From the NCBI GenBank assembly GCA_963932465.1, contig OZ010799.1, positions 283,040,083 through 283,104,082 of the forward strand: a stretch of DNA of 64,000 bases, in the 5' to 3' direction. Below are positions 33,403 through 45,800 of this stretch, in pieces; within the stretch, counting starts at the first letter, position 1, and every line of letters starts with the position of its first letter. The notes beneath the pieces were generated by a model that did not search any database, was not told where the DNA came from, and saw only the letters and a list, made by a program, of their open reading frames with translations. The position numbers and the translations under genes were made by a program. The DNA is from Maratus speciosus (taxonomy: Eukaryota > Arthropoda > Arachnida > Araneae > Salticidae).

Positions 33403-34303
33403 TAATGCATATAAAAACAATGCTGGTAACTTTCTTTTAACAATACTCACTAAACTGCTTGATAATACTAAACGAAATGATAATTTATATAGCTTAAAAA
33501 ATAGTTTTCAACTTGTAAATAATATAAAAAATTTTAATAACATAAACTATATAAAAACCTATGACTTTAATTATTTATTCAATAACACCGATATCACAGA
33601 TGTGTTTAAAATTATCAACTTATTATTCAAAGAATACAGGAATTCTCTAAATTTAACGACTAATATATCTTTATCTTACTTTAAAACATTAACTAGATGT
33701 ATTCTTTATCACAACTATATTATTTTTAATGACACTATATGTCAACAAAGTTGTGGGTTACCACAGGGGGAAATTGTATCTTCAATTCTTGCCTAGCTCT
33801 ATCTTTATTTTTATGAACGTAAATTATCAATTGTTGGTTGCAAATTATACCGTTATATAGATGACATAATTTTTTTTATTATAATAGTCAATCAAATTAT
33901 TTATTACCTATAAAACATCATAAAATTTAAAATATAGTAATAATGATATAATAAATAATGAAATACTTCTTAGATCTTAAATTAATTATTTGTGATACTC
34001 ATAAAATACTTTTTGACATATATGATAAACGAATAGATTTCCCATTTAATGTTAATTTATTCGCGAATTATAACTCATGTCTTCATAAATCAGTTTATGT
34101 CAACATTTTACTTAAATTTGCTCACATAATTAATAATCTTTGTTCTGATAAATTTAAATTAATAAATTTAAAAATGTTGAACAACAAGCAATAAAAAATT
34201 CCTTTCCATCATTTCTTGTTAAATCCATCTTACATACACAATTAAACATTAAATATAGATCTATGCAATTTTACAATTTTCGTTTTTTGGAAACAATTAG
34301 CAT
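33403..34303 (+). pseudogene. Reverse-transcriptase relic, 3' part (Penelope-like type)
   Basis: The sequence runs IKTYDFNYLF (RT motif A region), then CGLPQGEIVSSILA (the GxPxG motif B), a stop (33795), and LYRYIDDIIF, the catalytic YxDD motif C near 33848. After frame breaks, KYFLDLKLI and FDIYDKRIDFPF match the distal region of Penelope-type RTs, ending with FYNFRFLETIS near 34290. Extreme A/T codon use and several stops show age. It is the downstream half of the gene split by the Gypsy insertion. A Penelope-like affiliation is the best guess; no endonuclease domain is seen. Confidence 0.65.
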
Positions 34304-34776
34304 TTAATTTTGTGTGCGTCTGCGGCAAATACTGAATGTTATGTCACTTTTTTTTCTTTTATTATATTCTTCCTGTTTTTGAATATAAGTGTTATAATAT
34401 GACTCTTATATACTAGTAATTTAGGGGGGGGGGGATTCCATTAATTATTGTGTGCTTGTTGCAATAAGGGTTTAATTAGGACTTTCTATCTTACGGTATT
34501 TATTTATATTTGTTTTACTATGTAATATTGGATTTATATATTATATATAAGAATATTATTTTTTTCATTAATTAATTACAGATGGCAGCACTTAAAAATT
34601 ATTTTTAAGTAACTTAACTTGTCAAATAATTACATTAGATTTAAATAAATATCACATATTGTCAACAAAAATATATTTATAATAATATTGTTTTAATATT
34701 ATTATCTATTTTACTTTGAGGGTAGTAATTTAATTGCTTTTTTTATTTATTTATATATTTATAAATATTACATAAG

Positions 34777-34811
<35 letters not shown>

Positions 34812-35519
34812 GATTAAAATGGCTAAAAGATGGCAGCACTAAAATATTTAATGCTACTTAGATCTTCAAATATTATTATTATCTAAACAATTTAATATTA
34901 GTTTATTAATTAATTTGTATACATAATTATACATCATTTTGAATAATTTTTACATTTATAATATTTTACTAATTATTATTATCATTATTTTTTTTTTGGT
35001 TTAAATTTTTAAATATATATGTTTTTACGAGATTAACTTTTAACCGTTAACTATTATACATTTTCATATTCTAAAGGTATTGATCACCCTAAACCGTATA
35101 TATATTTTTGTTGCACGTGTATTTCTTTTTGGCTCTTTCAATATTGCATAGGGGGTAAGTTTAATTTATGTTTATTCTAATGTATTTTCAAATAATTTTC
35201 TTAGTTCTTTCAATCTATGTGGTTCTTATTTTTTATTGTTTTTATACTTCTTGGTTTACAGTTGATTGGGTACATAAAAGAATTCATTTTTCAGCTTATA
35301 GCTTGATTCTTTTATAGAAATCGAATGTGTATTGCTTCTATTTGTATTTCATGTAACCCTGATGAAATGAAATACACTATAAGCTTCCTCCTACATCCAT
35401 CCAAATGACCTTTCATTTGTTTTCGCATGCATTCAGCATTATTTAGCTCGATTTTTGTACCAATTGTTCATAACTGGTTTTTGCATCAAATTTGGTAAAT
35501 TTTCATGTGTTTAAATGGC
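34304..35519. other. AT-rich stretch with (TA)n
   Basis: No gene is recognised. It holds a G10 run near 34424-34433, a (TA)n tract near 34779-34806 and two copies of GATGGCAGCACT (about 34581 and 34829). Confidence 0.45.
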
Positions 35520-36269
35520 TTAAGGTGTCTTGTACCTTTTAAACGTGTCGAAAATTAACGAAAAACTTCAAAATTTGATTTATTCTATCTTCAAAGACTT
35601 TTTATATATAAAGATGAAATTTTGGGTATTGATTAAACAGATTATGCTTTGTAATATGCCACCATTAGAAATTTATTAACCCTTTACAGAATTTGTGTAT
35701 TGTTGAAATCAAAATAGCTCTTTTTTTACCCCACAAGTCATTGCGCGCATGATATCTTGAGAAAGTATGTATGGATTGCCATGAAATTCGGTAAAGATAC
35801 TAAAAATATACGTGTGTTTAAAATGACTTACTCTTAGGCTAAAATTATTTCATTAACTATATAAAAAAAATATTTTCGTAAAAAAAAATAAAATTTTTGT
35901 ATTTTTAATGAATAAAAATAGTCATAACTAAAAATTTTACCATTGTAAATACTTAAAAGTAGATCATTTTAAATACACATATTTCTTTAGTATATTTACC
36001 AAATTTCATGACAATCCATACATACTTTCTCAAGATATCATGCGCGCAATGACTTATGGGGTAAAAAAACAGCTATTTTGATTTCAACAATACGCAAATT
36101 TTGTAAAGGGATAATAATTTTCTGTTGGTAGTATATTACAAAGCATAATCTGTTTAATCAATATCCAAAATTTCATGTTTATACATAAAAAGATTTTGAA
36201 GATAGATTAATTCAAACTTTGAAGTTTTTCGTTATTTTCGACGCGCTTAAAAGGTACAAGACCCCTTAA
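35520..36269. mobile_element. TTAA-flanked 750-bp foldback
   Basis: TTAAGGTGTCTTGTACCTTTT at the left is mirrored by the right end, which terminates in ...GACCCCTTAA at 36269. Complementarity extends about 330 bp inward from both ends, including GATATCTTGAGAAAGTATGT (near 35750) and its mirror near 36022. TTAA at both tips is the piggyBac signature, though the GGTGTC ends differ from the CCCTT group. No protein is encoded. Confidence 0.75.
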
Positions 36270-36279
36270 TTATAGAAAA

Positions 36280-36281
<2 letters not shown>

Positions 36282-36319
<38 letters not shown>
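36282..36319. repeat. (TA)n microsatellite
   Basis: About 18 TA units abut the left end of the element at 36320, again the target of a TA-inserting element. Confidence 0.9.
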
Positions 36320-36322
<3 letters not shown>

Positions 36323-36768
36323 GGTGTCCTAAAAAGGACTGACTGATTTTAAAATTCAATAACTTACAAACGGTAACAGATATTTAAAAAATTCTTGCAG
36401 GAGGGTTATACGTCAGTTCAAAAGTTTTTTTACAGTGATATTCGATTTTAGTTAGAATTACAAACAATAGATGGCACTGTAAGCAATAGGAGCTAAATAC
36501 AGGCTCGATTTTTGGCCTTTCTATTCTTCCATGCGGAAAAGGATACTAAGATGTATTGAGTGGGACCCGAAGTACCAAAAAACGAGCCTGATTTTAATGT
36601 CTATTGATCGCAGCGCCATCTATTGTTTGTAATTCAACTAAAATCGAAAATCACTGTAAAAAACTTTTGACCTCATGCATAACCCTCCTGCAAGAATTTT
36701 TTAAATATCTCTCACCGTTTGCAAGTTATTGAATTTTAAAATCAGTCAGTCCTTTTTTGGATACCCGG
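36320..36768. mobile_element. 449-bp TA-flanked foldback MITE
   Basis: The left end CCTGGTGTCCTAAAAAGGAC is mirrored by the right end ...GGATACCCGG. Inverted repeats of about 180 bp include GACTGACTGATTTTAAAATT and GGAGGGTTATAC/GCATAACCCTCC blocks. TA occurs on both outer sides. It belongs with the CAGGGTG-ended elements by end sequence. The centre is non-coding. Confidence 0.75.
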
Positions 36769-36959
36769 TATATATAAACGATAAGAATGACGATGATTTT
36801 TAACGATAATTTTTAACGACTTAGAATTTAGTACAGTATCTTATTTTTGAATATATATATATATATATACATTCAAATTCATGTGACATTCATATACTTT
36901 CATATGTCGTTCATTCATATATATATATATATATATTTTTTTTTTAAGGTAAAACTTAA

Positions 36960-39245
36960 GTATAGGGTAAAAAAAAAAAAAAAAAAAAAAAAACTTTTTT
37001 ATTTTAATGTGTAATAGTGAAAACTTTTTTTCCTTTTTGGATGTCTAAAATTTTGGCTGAAAAGTTTTTTTTTTAAATTAAGTTGTTTTCCGGTTCCTCA
37101 AGGAAGTCAAAGTTTTGAAATTTCAGTATAAAGTAACTGAAAGTAAACAACATAGCTGTTAGCTCATATCTATTTTTATTTAGCAAATACTATCCAGAAG
37201 TCAACACGAGGAGGTGGTTAAATATCGACTTCCACCCTCCTTACCTCCCTTTGTTATGAATTAATTAAATTGGATATTCAACCTACTGTCTTTTTAGGCA
37301 AACTTTGTCATTACATTGTGGGAATTCAACTTTCCCAAGATTAAGCCGTCTTTTGCTTAATATTTAAAGACGGTTGACGCAGCTCGCGGGACAATTTTGA
37401 CACACGTTTCCACTGTTTGAGTATGACAAGGAAAATCTAAAATTCAGGTGCACCCCCTGTTTGTACTTCCGATCAGACCGTCAAGATGGGATCAATATTT
37501 TTATAGTCTATAATTTCAATATGTTCGCATTTTTTCAAGTCGCTTTCGTACTGGTCCAGAAAATCCTTTTGTACCCGTAGTTTTTCAGCAAGATGTTGAA
37601 ATAAGTATTTAAGAAAAAAGTTTATTTGCATGTAATAATCAAATTATCCATTATAAAGTTTTTAGGGTATTGCTTCCGATGTTTTAACAACTCCAGATTT
37701 GCATCCTGCATTAAAGGCGTTTCTGTTTCACCTAATAACTCTCAAACTTGAAATGTCTGTGTTATTATTTTGAAAATACACCAAAATTGCAGTGGCTATA
37801 TTAATATAATAAGAAGATATCAATGAAATATGACCAATATATTTTTATCCTGGTTTTTGAACTGAGACCAGATGTTCGTCTTTAATGATTCTTTATACTT
37901 TTTTCCCTCTGCTTGAGTAATCATAGCATTATCCTTTCTGACATTAAAATACTAACCTTCTAAAATTAACTCATTTCGTCTTTCCTGTTCTTTCAAATTC
38001 TTCCTTTTCTTTTCTCTTTGTCGTCTTCAAGTCCTTCTTTCAGTTACCTTTTCTTTATTATCATCAGAAATACCCATATCTTCTAAGGTGCCATTTGCAA
38101 TAATATTTGCAGTTCTGTCTAATACTCCGGTTCTTTCACCGTGTTGATTATCAAATTCAGGTTTAGAAAAACAACCGATTGAACTATTTCCTTCCGAACT
38201 GTTTTTTACACTTTACGATCATTCAATCAAAACATCATTTTTTTGTTTTAAAATAACTTTTTTCCTTGATATTTCCATTTCCAGTCTTGCTACACATTTT
38301 TTGTAGTTTTTATATCTATTGATCCTATTGTCATCACCCCATCTCTCTTTGGTCTTTGAGAAAGTGACGTTCTTGTTCTGATACACGATAATATTTAGTG
38401 CTTTTACACAAAGAAAGGTTTTTTACAGGATTACCTAACATTTTGCAATTTTATATTGGATGTGGGATTATTCTTTCTAATCTTAATATTTTTCTTCAAA
38501 TTTTGACATTTCTCGCACTAGTCTCTAATCATTTTTTATGATTTGTGTATCAGAAACCGTTGGAATTGAAGGTCTCAGGAATACACTTTTAATTGTATCA
38601 TCAACAGCTTTAGATATTTTAGAAATAATGTGTACCAGATTCCAGCTGTCAGATTTTAAGTTAAATTGAACCCCAAAAATAATGTTTCATAACTTCTTCA
38701 TATGTTCGTCAAAGATGACAGTCTAATGTTAATTGTTTTGGTTCACGAAATACAGGACACTTCAACAATTATCTAGATTTAGGTACGTTAACAGACTTTG
38801 TCATTTTTGACACCGAATGTTTATCGAAAAATAATTAAAGAAACTGTTAACACCCGTTAAATCGGACTAACTTCTTATGTGTCGCAGCCAAATAAATCAG
38901 AGACAATGAAAGCCGACGCCCACGACGCTGGCTTCTACAAAAGTCAAATAAAGTGGGGCTAACTTTTTTAAGGCACTCAAACTAAATTATTCTCTTTATT
39001 ACAGGACATTAACACTTAATTAATTTAATTTTGAAAAATATAAATTTAACATTAAGCTTAAAAAACTTTTCATGCAATTTTTGGCTTTTTTCGTTTTTTA
39101 TGGAAAATCAGGCGCTTTGAGGAACCGGAAAATATCATTTTAAAATTAAAAGAAAAATATTTTATTTTTATGGAGTTAAAAAGAAAAAAAAATCACTATT
39201 AGAATATAAAATTCGAAACTTCGTTTTTTAGTTCCACCCGAATAT
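36960..39245. mobile_element. Inverted-repeat-bounded element with an unknown coding remnant
   Basis: TTTTCCGGTTCCTCAA (37086-37101) is perfectly mirrored at 39118-39133. Outside it, imperfect arms share TAATAGTGA followed by T-rich tracts (near 37010 and 39190), giving inverted ends of about 150 bp. The interior, on the minus strand, holds a decayed coding region. The outer limits are approximate. An adjacent (TA)n tract lies on the left and another TA-inserting element on the right. Confidence 0.5.
37980..38790 (-). pseudogene. Decayed coding remnant, function unknown
   Basis: On the minus strand, pieces read ECPVFREPKQLTLDCHL, then TYEEVMKHYFWG, later RYKNYKKCVARLEMEISRKK and SIGCFSKPEFDNQHGERTGV, and EDMGISDDNKE. 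They have the look of real protein with a Lys/Glu-rich helical stretch, but frames and stops break them. Similar CPVFREPKQL and YEEVM wording is, to my memory, found in repetitive arthropod hypothetical proteins; this is recollection, not a search. It lies between the inverted ends of the element and may be its cargo or transposition protein. Confidence 0.4.
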
Positions 39246-39250
39246 ATATA

Positions 39251-41013
39251 CAGGGTGTCCGGTCTAAACGGTCTCCAATGGCTGATTCCTAAACCGTTAG
39301 TCATAGACGTATAGTTCCAATTACAAAAATGTTTTAAATCAGGTAAAGAAATATTTTAAAAGCGATTTGGGTCAATAAAAACATTTCTTCAAAAATTACA
39401 AAATTTAAATTTTTATACGGTCCCCCGGTTCTATAAGTTATATTTAGTAAAATTTTCCTATTGCACTGATAAGTAAGACAAAAAAAAGTCCCATTCATAT
39501 AACGCTAAAATTGAGCAGTTATGAAACTTTAAAAATGCATGACTTATGCCACTTTTCTGCTCTGAAAACAAATGAGTTCGGCTTGGCTTTGAGGGATCGC
39601 ATACCAAGTGCTTAAAGTATTCCAAGATCTTATTTCATGTGTATCTGCGCTTTGAAAAAAATCCTACAAAGTATTACGATTAAGTTAACATTTATTAAGT
39701 TTCAGATTGGCTAAAATAAGATATGTTTTATTTTGTCAGGATTTGAGACTGATTCTTTTATGATTTCTTTCAAATATTAAGTTATTTTTATAAGTTTTTA
39801 CGTTACTTCAACGATCTTATGTATGTCATTCTAGTTCAAAATTTGTAGTCGAACTTTAACTTACTTTTAAATATCCGATCGCGATTACATTTTACATACT
39901 GGCGCAAATCCAATAACAATCTAATATTATTATGATTTTCGGTGGTTACCATTTATACTTATTTTACAGGATAACACAAAAAATTCGGATAGATTACCGC
40001 CAGGAAGTTTAAGAAAAAGTTTAGATTAGATAATACAAGACTTTGATTGTTGTTTTTTTTTAACTTTTATGTATTTTTTAGCACTTAATCCAAAAATTAC
40101 ATTAATTTTTAACCATCATGTAAGGTTATTTTGCAAATCATAAATTGTCAAATTTAAAGAATAACAAAAATCGGATAGTAGAAAGGAGAGGAGATGGTTG
40201 TGTTTTTTAACTTTTGATAATTGATTTTTACGTACTTTTTAGCACTGAATATGAAAATGACCTTCATTTTTAACCGTCACGTTAGAATATTTTCGCAAAT
40301 CGTAAATGTGTAAGTTAAAATCTCATACTATAAAACATATGCAAACATTTTTTTTTGTTTTATTGTATTTTATTTTATTTTATTCAATAATTTATTCGAT
40401 ATTTTTGCTTCTCCTGGAATTCTTACAGCTAAATAGCTGAGTGGTCCGATGAGATGAGGGAGGAGATTCAATTTTAACTTTGAACTTTTTAACTTTGAAA
40501 TTTGCGAAAAATCCTGACGTGATGGTTAAAAATGAAGGTCAATTTCAGATTCAGCGGTACAGATTACATAAGAATCGATTATCAAAAGCTAAAAAACATG
40601 ACATAACCCAACTTTTGCAGGCTAGTGTAATCTAATAATATTTTAAAATACGTATCATTTTGTAAAGAATTGAGGCTGTTAATTTAGCATCATTTTATTT
40701 AACAAAAATTCTGTTTTTTCTTTCTTCTTAAATGTTTATTACAAATTGTATATTTTGAATTAATATGTCAGAATAATTAAAGATTTCAAATTTATATTGT
40801 ATAAAAGGAAAATTTTACTAACTATAATTTATAGGACCGAGGGACCGTATAAAAATTCAAATTTCGTATTTTTTAAAGAAATGCTTTTATTAACCCAAAT
40901 CGCTTTAAAAATATTTCTTTACCTTATTTTAAACATTTTTATAACTGGAACTATATGTCTATGACTAACGGTTTAGGAATTAGCCATTGGACACCGTTGA
41001 GACCGGACACCCT
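39251..41013. mobile_element. 1.76-kb TA-flanked long-TIR element, copy A
   Basis: The left end CAGGGTGTCCGGTCTAAACG is mirrored by the right end ...GAGACCGGACACCCTG, with TA outside both (39249-39250, 41014-41015). Matching continues over about 230 bp (CTAAACCGTTAGTCATAGAC, ATTTAAATTTTTATACGGTC blocks) and patchily to the centre. Internal direct repeats of about 150 bp share TTTTTAACC(A/G)TCA(T/C)GT. It shares interior sequence with the element at 55133-56916. No transposase is present. Confidence 0.75.
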
Positions 41014-41034
41014 GTATATTATTTACACAGTAAT

Positions 41035-43271
41035 ATTTTATGAGTATATAGCATCATGCAGAAGTATTTACTCGGAATGCACAAAAAGCGTTCTAAAAAA
41101 CGTTCTAAATGGTGGTTTCTACGCAATCTCAAGAAATACCAAACTGATTAAAAAAATAATGGTATCAAAATGATGGTAACAACCTTTGCTCCAATGTAGG
41201 CTATATTTTATGTCGGTGCCACTACCCCAAAGGGGGTACAGGAGCAAAAAACATTCTAAAATGCGATTTTTGTGTTACTGAACGGCCTAGAAATATGAAA
41301 TTTGAAATATTAGTTACTTAATTCATATAAAGGATTTTTAAGAACACTTCTTAAAAAATTCGAAATTTAAAAGGGATGATAATGCGCGAAGAGCTTTCTA
41401 AAAAACGCTCTAAATGGCGATTTCTACGCACCTTTAAGAAGTATCAAATCGATTTCAAAATTAATGGTTGTGAATTGATGGTGACAGCCCTTAGTCTAAC
41501 ATAAACTCTTTTATATTTATGTCACTATCACTTGGGGGATGCAGGAGCGAAAAACGTTCTAAATTGAGGATTTTGTGTTATGGAAAGGCATAGAATAATG
41601 AAATTTGAAATGGTACTTACTTATGAGATATCAATGATCTCTAAGAACATTTCCTAACATAATCAAAATTTAAATGGTATGAAAATGTGCGAAAAGTGTT
41701 GAAAAAAACATTGTAAATTGCGATTTCTATGCAATCTCAGGAAGTACTGGACCGATTTCAAACATAATGATGTAAAAATGATGCTGACAGCTCTTCCTCC
41801 AAGATAGGATATATGTTATGTCCTTTTTCACTACCCCAAAGGGACTGCAGGAGCAATAAACGATCTAAAAGTGCGATTTTTTTGTTAGGGAAGGGCCTAG
41901 ATTCATGGAATTTTACATGGTACACATTTATTACATATAAATGATGTTTAAGAAAAGTTTCGAAAAAACTGGAAATTTAAAAGTTGTGAAAATGTGCGAA
42001 AAGCGCTCTAAAAGCGTTCTAAATTGTGATTTCTGCACAATCTCAGGAAATATCAAACCGATTTCAAAATTAATGGGTTGCAAATTGATGGTGACAGTCC
42101 CTGCTCCAACATAGGCTGTATTTTATGTTACTGTTACTACCATCTGGGGTTTGCAAGAACAAAACATGTTCTAATTTGCGTTTTTTGCACAACTGAGGGG
42201 TCTAACATTTTAAGATTTGGCATGGTAATTACTTACAAGATGCAAATGATTTCCATGAACCATCGAAAGAAAATTCGCTATTTAAAAGAATAAAGTGAGC
42301 GAAAAGCCTTCTAAAAACGTCCTAAATTAAAATTTGTATGCAATCTTATCAAATACCAAACCAATTTAAAAACATAATGGTGACAAATTGTTGGTGATAG
42401 AACCTGCTCAAACATATCCAGTATTTTATGTCTGTGCCACTACCACCAGAGGTGTGCAGGAGCAAAAAACTTTCTAAATTGCGATTTCTATGATACTGAA
42501 GATGTTAGAAACTTTAAATGTGCCATTGTAGTAACACAGTGCCCTCGAAGAACTGTTGAAAATAAATTCAAATTAAAAATGGGTGAAGCCAAGGGGAAGA
42601 GCGAAAAGCGTTCTAGAAAAGTCCTAAATTACGATTTCTATGCAATCTCGGGAAATATATATCCGATTATAAAAGTAATAGTTGCGAATTAATGGCGACC
42701 GTCTCTGATCCTACACAGTCTATATTTTATGCCAATGACTCTGCCACCTGGGATTATCAGGAACAACAAACGTTCTAAAAAAGGCCTTTAAAAGCTTTCT
42801 AAATTACGTTTCAGTGGAATCTTAGGAAATACCAAACTGATTTCAAAATTAACGATGGCAAATTAATGGTGACAGTCCCTATTTCAACATAGCATTTTAT
42901 GTTGAGAGATATAGTATACCGTTAGACAAGGAGCTTGGAATTTGACATGATAGTTAATTTTAAGATGTAAGAAGATGGTCTCTAAAAATTTCAAAACTTC
43001 AAATGAATACTGAAATGAGCCTATTAATTGAGCATAACAGTTTGAAAATATTTTCTAAATTATCATTTATTTAGATTTAGTTCTTTTTATTAATTTAAGT
43101 CTCATTTCTGCCTAATACAGCGTAATAATGAAGCTTAGTCAAACTATGTTTTAAATAGTAATTTTTGAATTATTCCTGAAAGTTATAATTTCTTTTAATA
43201 AAAATTAGACGCATAAATATCACTTCGCATATTTCAACTATTACGCGAGCAAAGCCGCCGGGTTTGCTAAT
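41035..43271 (+). mobile_element. Helitron-like element with an internal tandem array
   Basis: The unit ends GCGAGCAAAGCCG...TTTGCTAA followed by T at 43272, matching the CTRR-T rule of Helitrons. The body consists of degenerate 300-bp repeats containing phrases such as ATAGGCT(A/G)TATTTTATGT and TCAGGAAATATCAAACCGAT, which resemble widespread arthropod Helitron-type repeats. No Rep/helicase frame is seen, so it is non-autonomous. The 5' end is uncertain. Confidence 0.5.
41095..43020 (+). repeat. About seven degenerate 300-bp tandem repeats
   Basis: The marker (C/T)GCAATCTCAGGAAATA recurs near 41121, 41426, 41729, 42034, 42338, 42640 and 42816, a spacing of about 303 bases except for a shortened last unit. 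Each unit also carries a TATTTTATG block, a GGAGCAAAAAACGTTCTAAA block and a GAAATTTGAAAT(G/A)GT block. Divergence between units is high, so the array is old. Confidence 0.8.
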
Positions 43272-43446
43272 GTATTATAAAGGACAAATGTATACGTTGC
43301 GTAACGCTGACATGAGTTTGGGGTTGGCAACATCTGACAATTAAATTTCGGTTTTCCAATTTTCGATAGTAAAACTTTATAAACTTATAAAAGTCGCACA
43401 TTTTCTGTTTAAATCGTCATACAGTAAATAAATAAATAAATAAATA

Positions 43447-43688
43447 TTAGGTGTACCGGGAAGTTCCGTCCTATAACGTTATTTCACGCCTACCTTTTTA
43501 AAATTCAGATTTCGTCATTTCCACCACTTTTTTTAAATTGTAAAATTCCCATTGTTTCCCATTTCATATTAAGGAAAAAACAATGGGAATTTTACAATTT
43601 CAAAAAAGTGGTATCAATGAAGAAATCTGAATTTTAAAAAAGTAGGCGTGAAATAACATTATCGGACAGAATTTTCCGGTACACCTAA
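43447..43688. mobile_element. 242-bp TA-flanked MITE (mariner-type)
   Basis: The left end TTAGGTGTACCGGGAAGTTC and the right end ...TTTTCCGGTACACCTAA are reverse complements. Both arms run about 105 bp to a short centre (CATTTCATATTAAGG). TA flanks both ends (43445-43446, 43689-43690). Arms are about 90 percent identical, including TTATTTCACGCCTAC and GTAAAATTCCCATTGTTT. It is a textbook non-autonomous mariner-type hairpin. Confidence 0.88.
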
Positions 43689-43892
43689 TACACCAATAAG
43701 TAATTTTTAAATGCAATTTGTTTGAAAATTGTATCGCAATTTGCTTACTGATTGTGGTTTGTAAAATACGTTTCAAGCATATTTCTTTTAAACTATCTCT
43801 ATCGCGTACAAGCTCTGTTATTGAACATTAACCCTTTGAGTGCCAACAAGATTTTTAGAGAATTAGCTACAAGTGCCACGCTGCTAGAAATC

Positions 43893-43893
43893 A

Positions 43894-43945
<52 letters not shown>
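43893..43945. repeat. (TA)n microsatellite
   Basis: Long TA run with one G interruption (TATATATGTATATA), inside the left part of the TTAA-flanked element. Confidence 0.9.
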
Positions 43946-43947
<2 letters not shown>

Positions 43948-45700
43948 CCATAAATTAAACATTGCCGACCATCATCAAAAACTGCAATATTGTGAATGAT
44001 TGACTACACATCATAAACCAACAATATAGAACTGTATGTGTAAAATAAAGTACCGCATACCTAATTAGAAGAATTAACATGGAAGAAAAAAAGAAGAATA
44101 TGGATTCCGAAAAAATTGAAAAACTTATATATTGAATTACGTTTTCAAGAGTACAGAATTCAATGATATAAGCAAATTGGTTGCTTTCTGTGGGAAAAAA
44201 GCTATAAGCTGAAAAAAAATTTTTCCTCTGTACTCAAACAACCAATATAATCAAAATAATAGTTTCAAGATGAATACAGAACATTATCAAATGGCATGAA
44301 ATGGAAAAAAAAGTACAACCCATTAAATATTTAATTTATAGCAATAGAAATCTTACAACACATACCGTATTAATTCCCAGTAGATTTTCAAAATATATTC
44401 CCGCACATGGAATCCAAAAAGCATGATAAGATTAAGTTGAATAAAACAGTTAAGTTAACACAGAAATTAAAAGCTATGGAGTCAGTTAATTCATGTTGAA
44501 ATATTGTGATAAATATAATTAATATAATATAAATAAAAAATAATTACATTATTTATAATACCTAAAAACAATTTTAAATTGTATAATAACAATTTTACAA
44601 CATTGCCAATAACCAGCGTTAATTACCACCTAGTGTAAAAAATTAAAATTATGACTTTAATAGAGGCTATTTAAAAATACAAAATTTATGGTGCTGCCAT
44701 CTATTATTTTATTTTAAAAACTATTATGATTATACAACTGTCACAATAAGTAGAACCTAATAAATGCGAATGAATTAAAATGTATCAACTGCATTCCTAT
44801 ACACATCCTAATACAAACAATACCATACTGTATTTCATTATTCAGAATTTTTTTTAAATAAATTAAATGTTAATACAATATATTCTATTACCATACCATT
44901 AAATCTACATTGAGAAATTAAAAAAACTTTTTTAACTTGATAATATATAGAATATAGGCTATATGCTATATAATACAATAAATTATATATTATAAAAATA
45001 TAATAGTCTTAATATTTAGCTTTACATATAAAAAATGAACAGGAAAGAAAAAAAAATAAATAATTCAATAAATTATAAAATAAATAAATAAAAATGGATG
45101 TTTATATAAGATTGTCAGATACTAAAATTCCAAATAACCTAAATATCACATATATAGTGTGTGAATTATCCTTATATTAGTCATAAAAAAGCTAAAAAAA
45201 TATGATTGTGGCAATCAAACATATAAACCGATAATTAATCATGGAATACAATGTTGAAAATAAAACAATATTAAATAGTATAGAGGAATAATATAATAAA
45301 AACTATTTACCCAATTTTAATACATACAGTATAACATTGGTTAATCAAATAAACCAATATGCATAGTAATCACTAAACGTATTAGAAATACGTATTAGTA
45401 CGTATTAATAATACGTATTAGAAATGTAGTTATAATACAAAAGCTTCATTTTTTTAATATATAAATTAACCATTGCGTATTATCCAGACAACGCCACCCT
45501 CCTTTTACGAAAAGTACTTCAAAAACAAAAAAAATGAGTGCTATATTTTCAACATAATTGACAATAAACAGGAATCGATAAGTATGAAATAGAGATCGTA
45601 TTTTTTAGATTTCTTATAAATGCACGTTCGAAATAAAAATCAATAAACAAGAATCGACAAGTATGAAATATAGATCGTATTAGTTCATGCGTGAGCCAGA

Positions 45701-45800
45701 AGCGCAATCGCGTTCCTAGCATTTTCGGCCAGTGTATTGAGGAGCGCGATCGCGTTCCCGGCATTTTCGGTCAGTGTATTGAGGAGCGCGACCGCGCTTC
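45701..45800 (+). repeat. 42-bp tandem repeat, about 2.4 copies
   Basis: Units start AGCGC(A/G)ATCGCGTTCC at 45701, 45743 and (partial) 45785, each followed by GCATTTTCGG(C/T)CAGTGTA. CpG-rich ATCGCG cores contrast with the surrounding AT-rich DNA. It sits immediately inside the right terminus of the TTAA-flanked element, as subterminal repeats do in many transposons. Confidence 0.8.

Noticed and set aside
35345..35375. CTGATGAAATGAAATAC as a hammerhead core
   Set aside because: Only three bases separate CTGATGA and GAAA, so helix II cannot form.
41095..43020. CRISPR array
   Set aside because: Units of about 300 bp are continuous repeats without spacers, in a eukaryotic transposon context.
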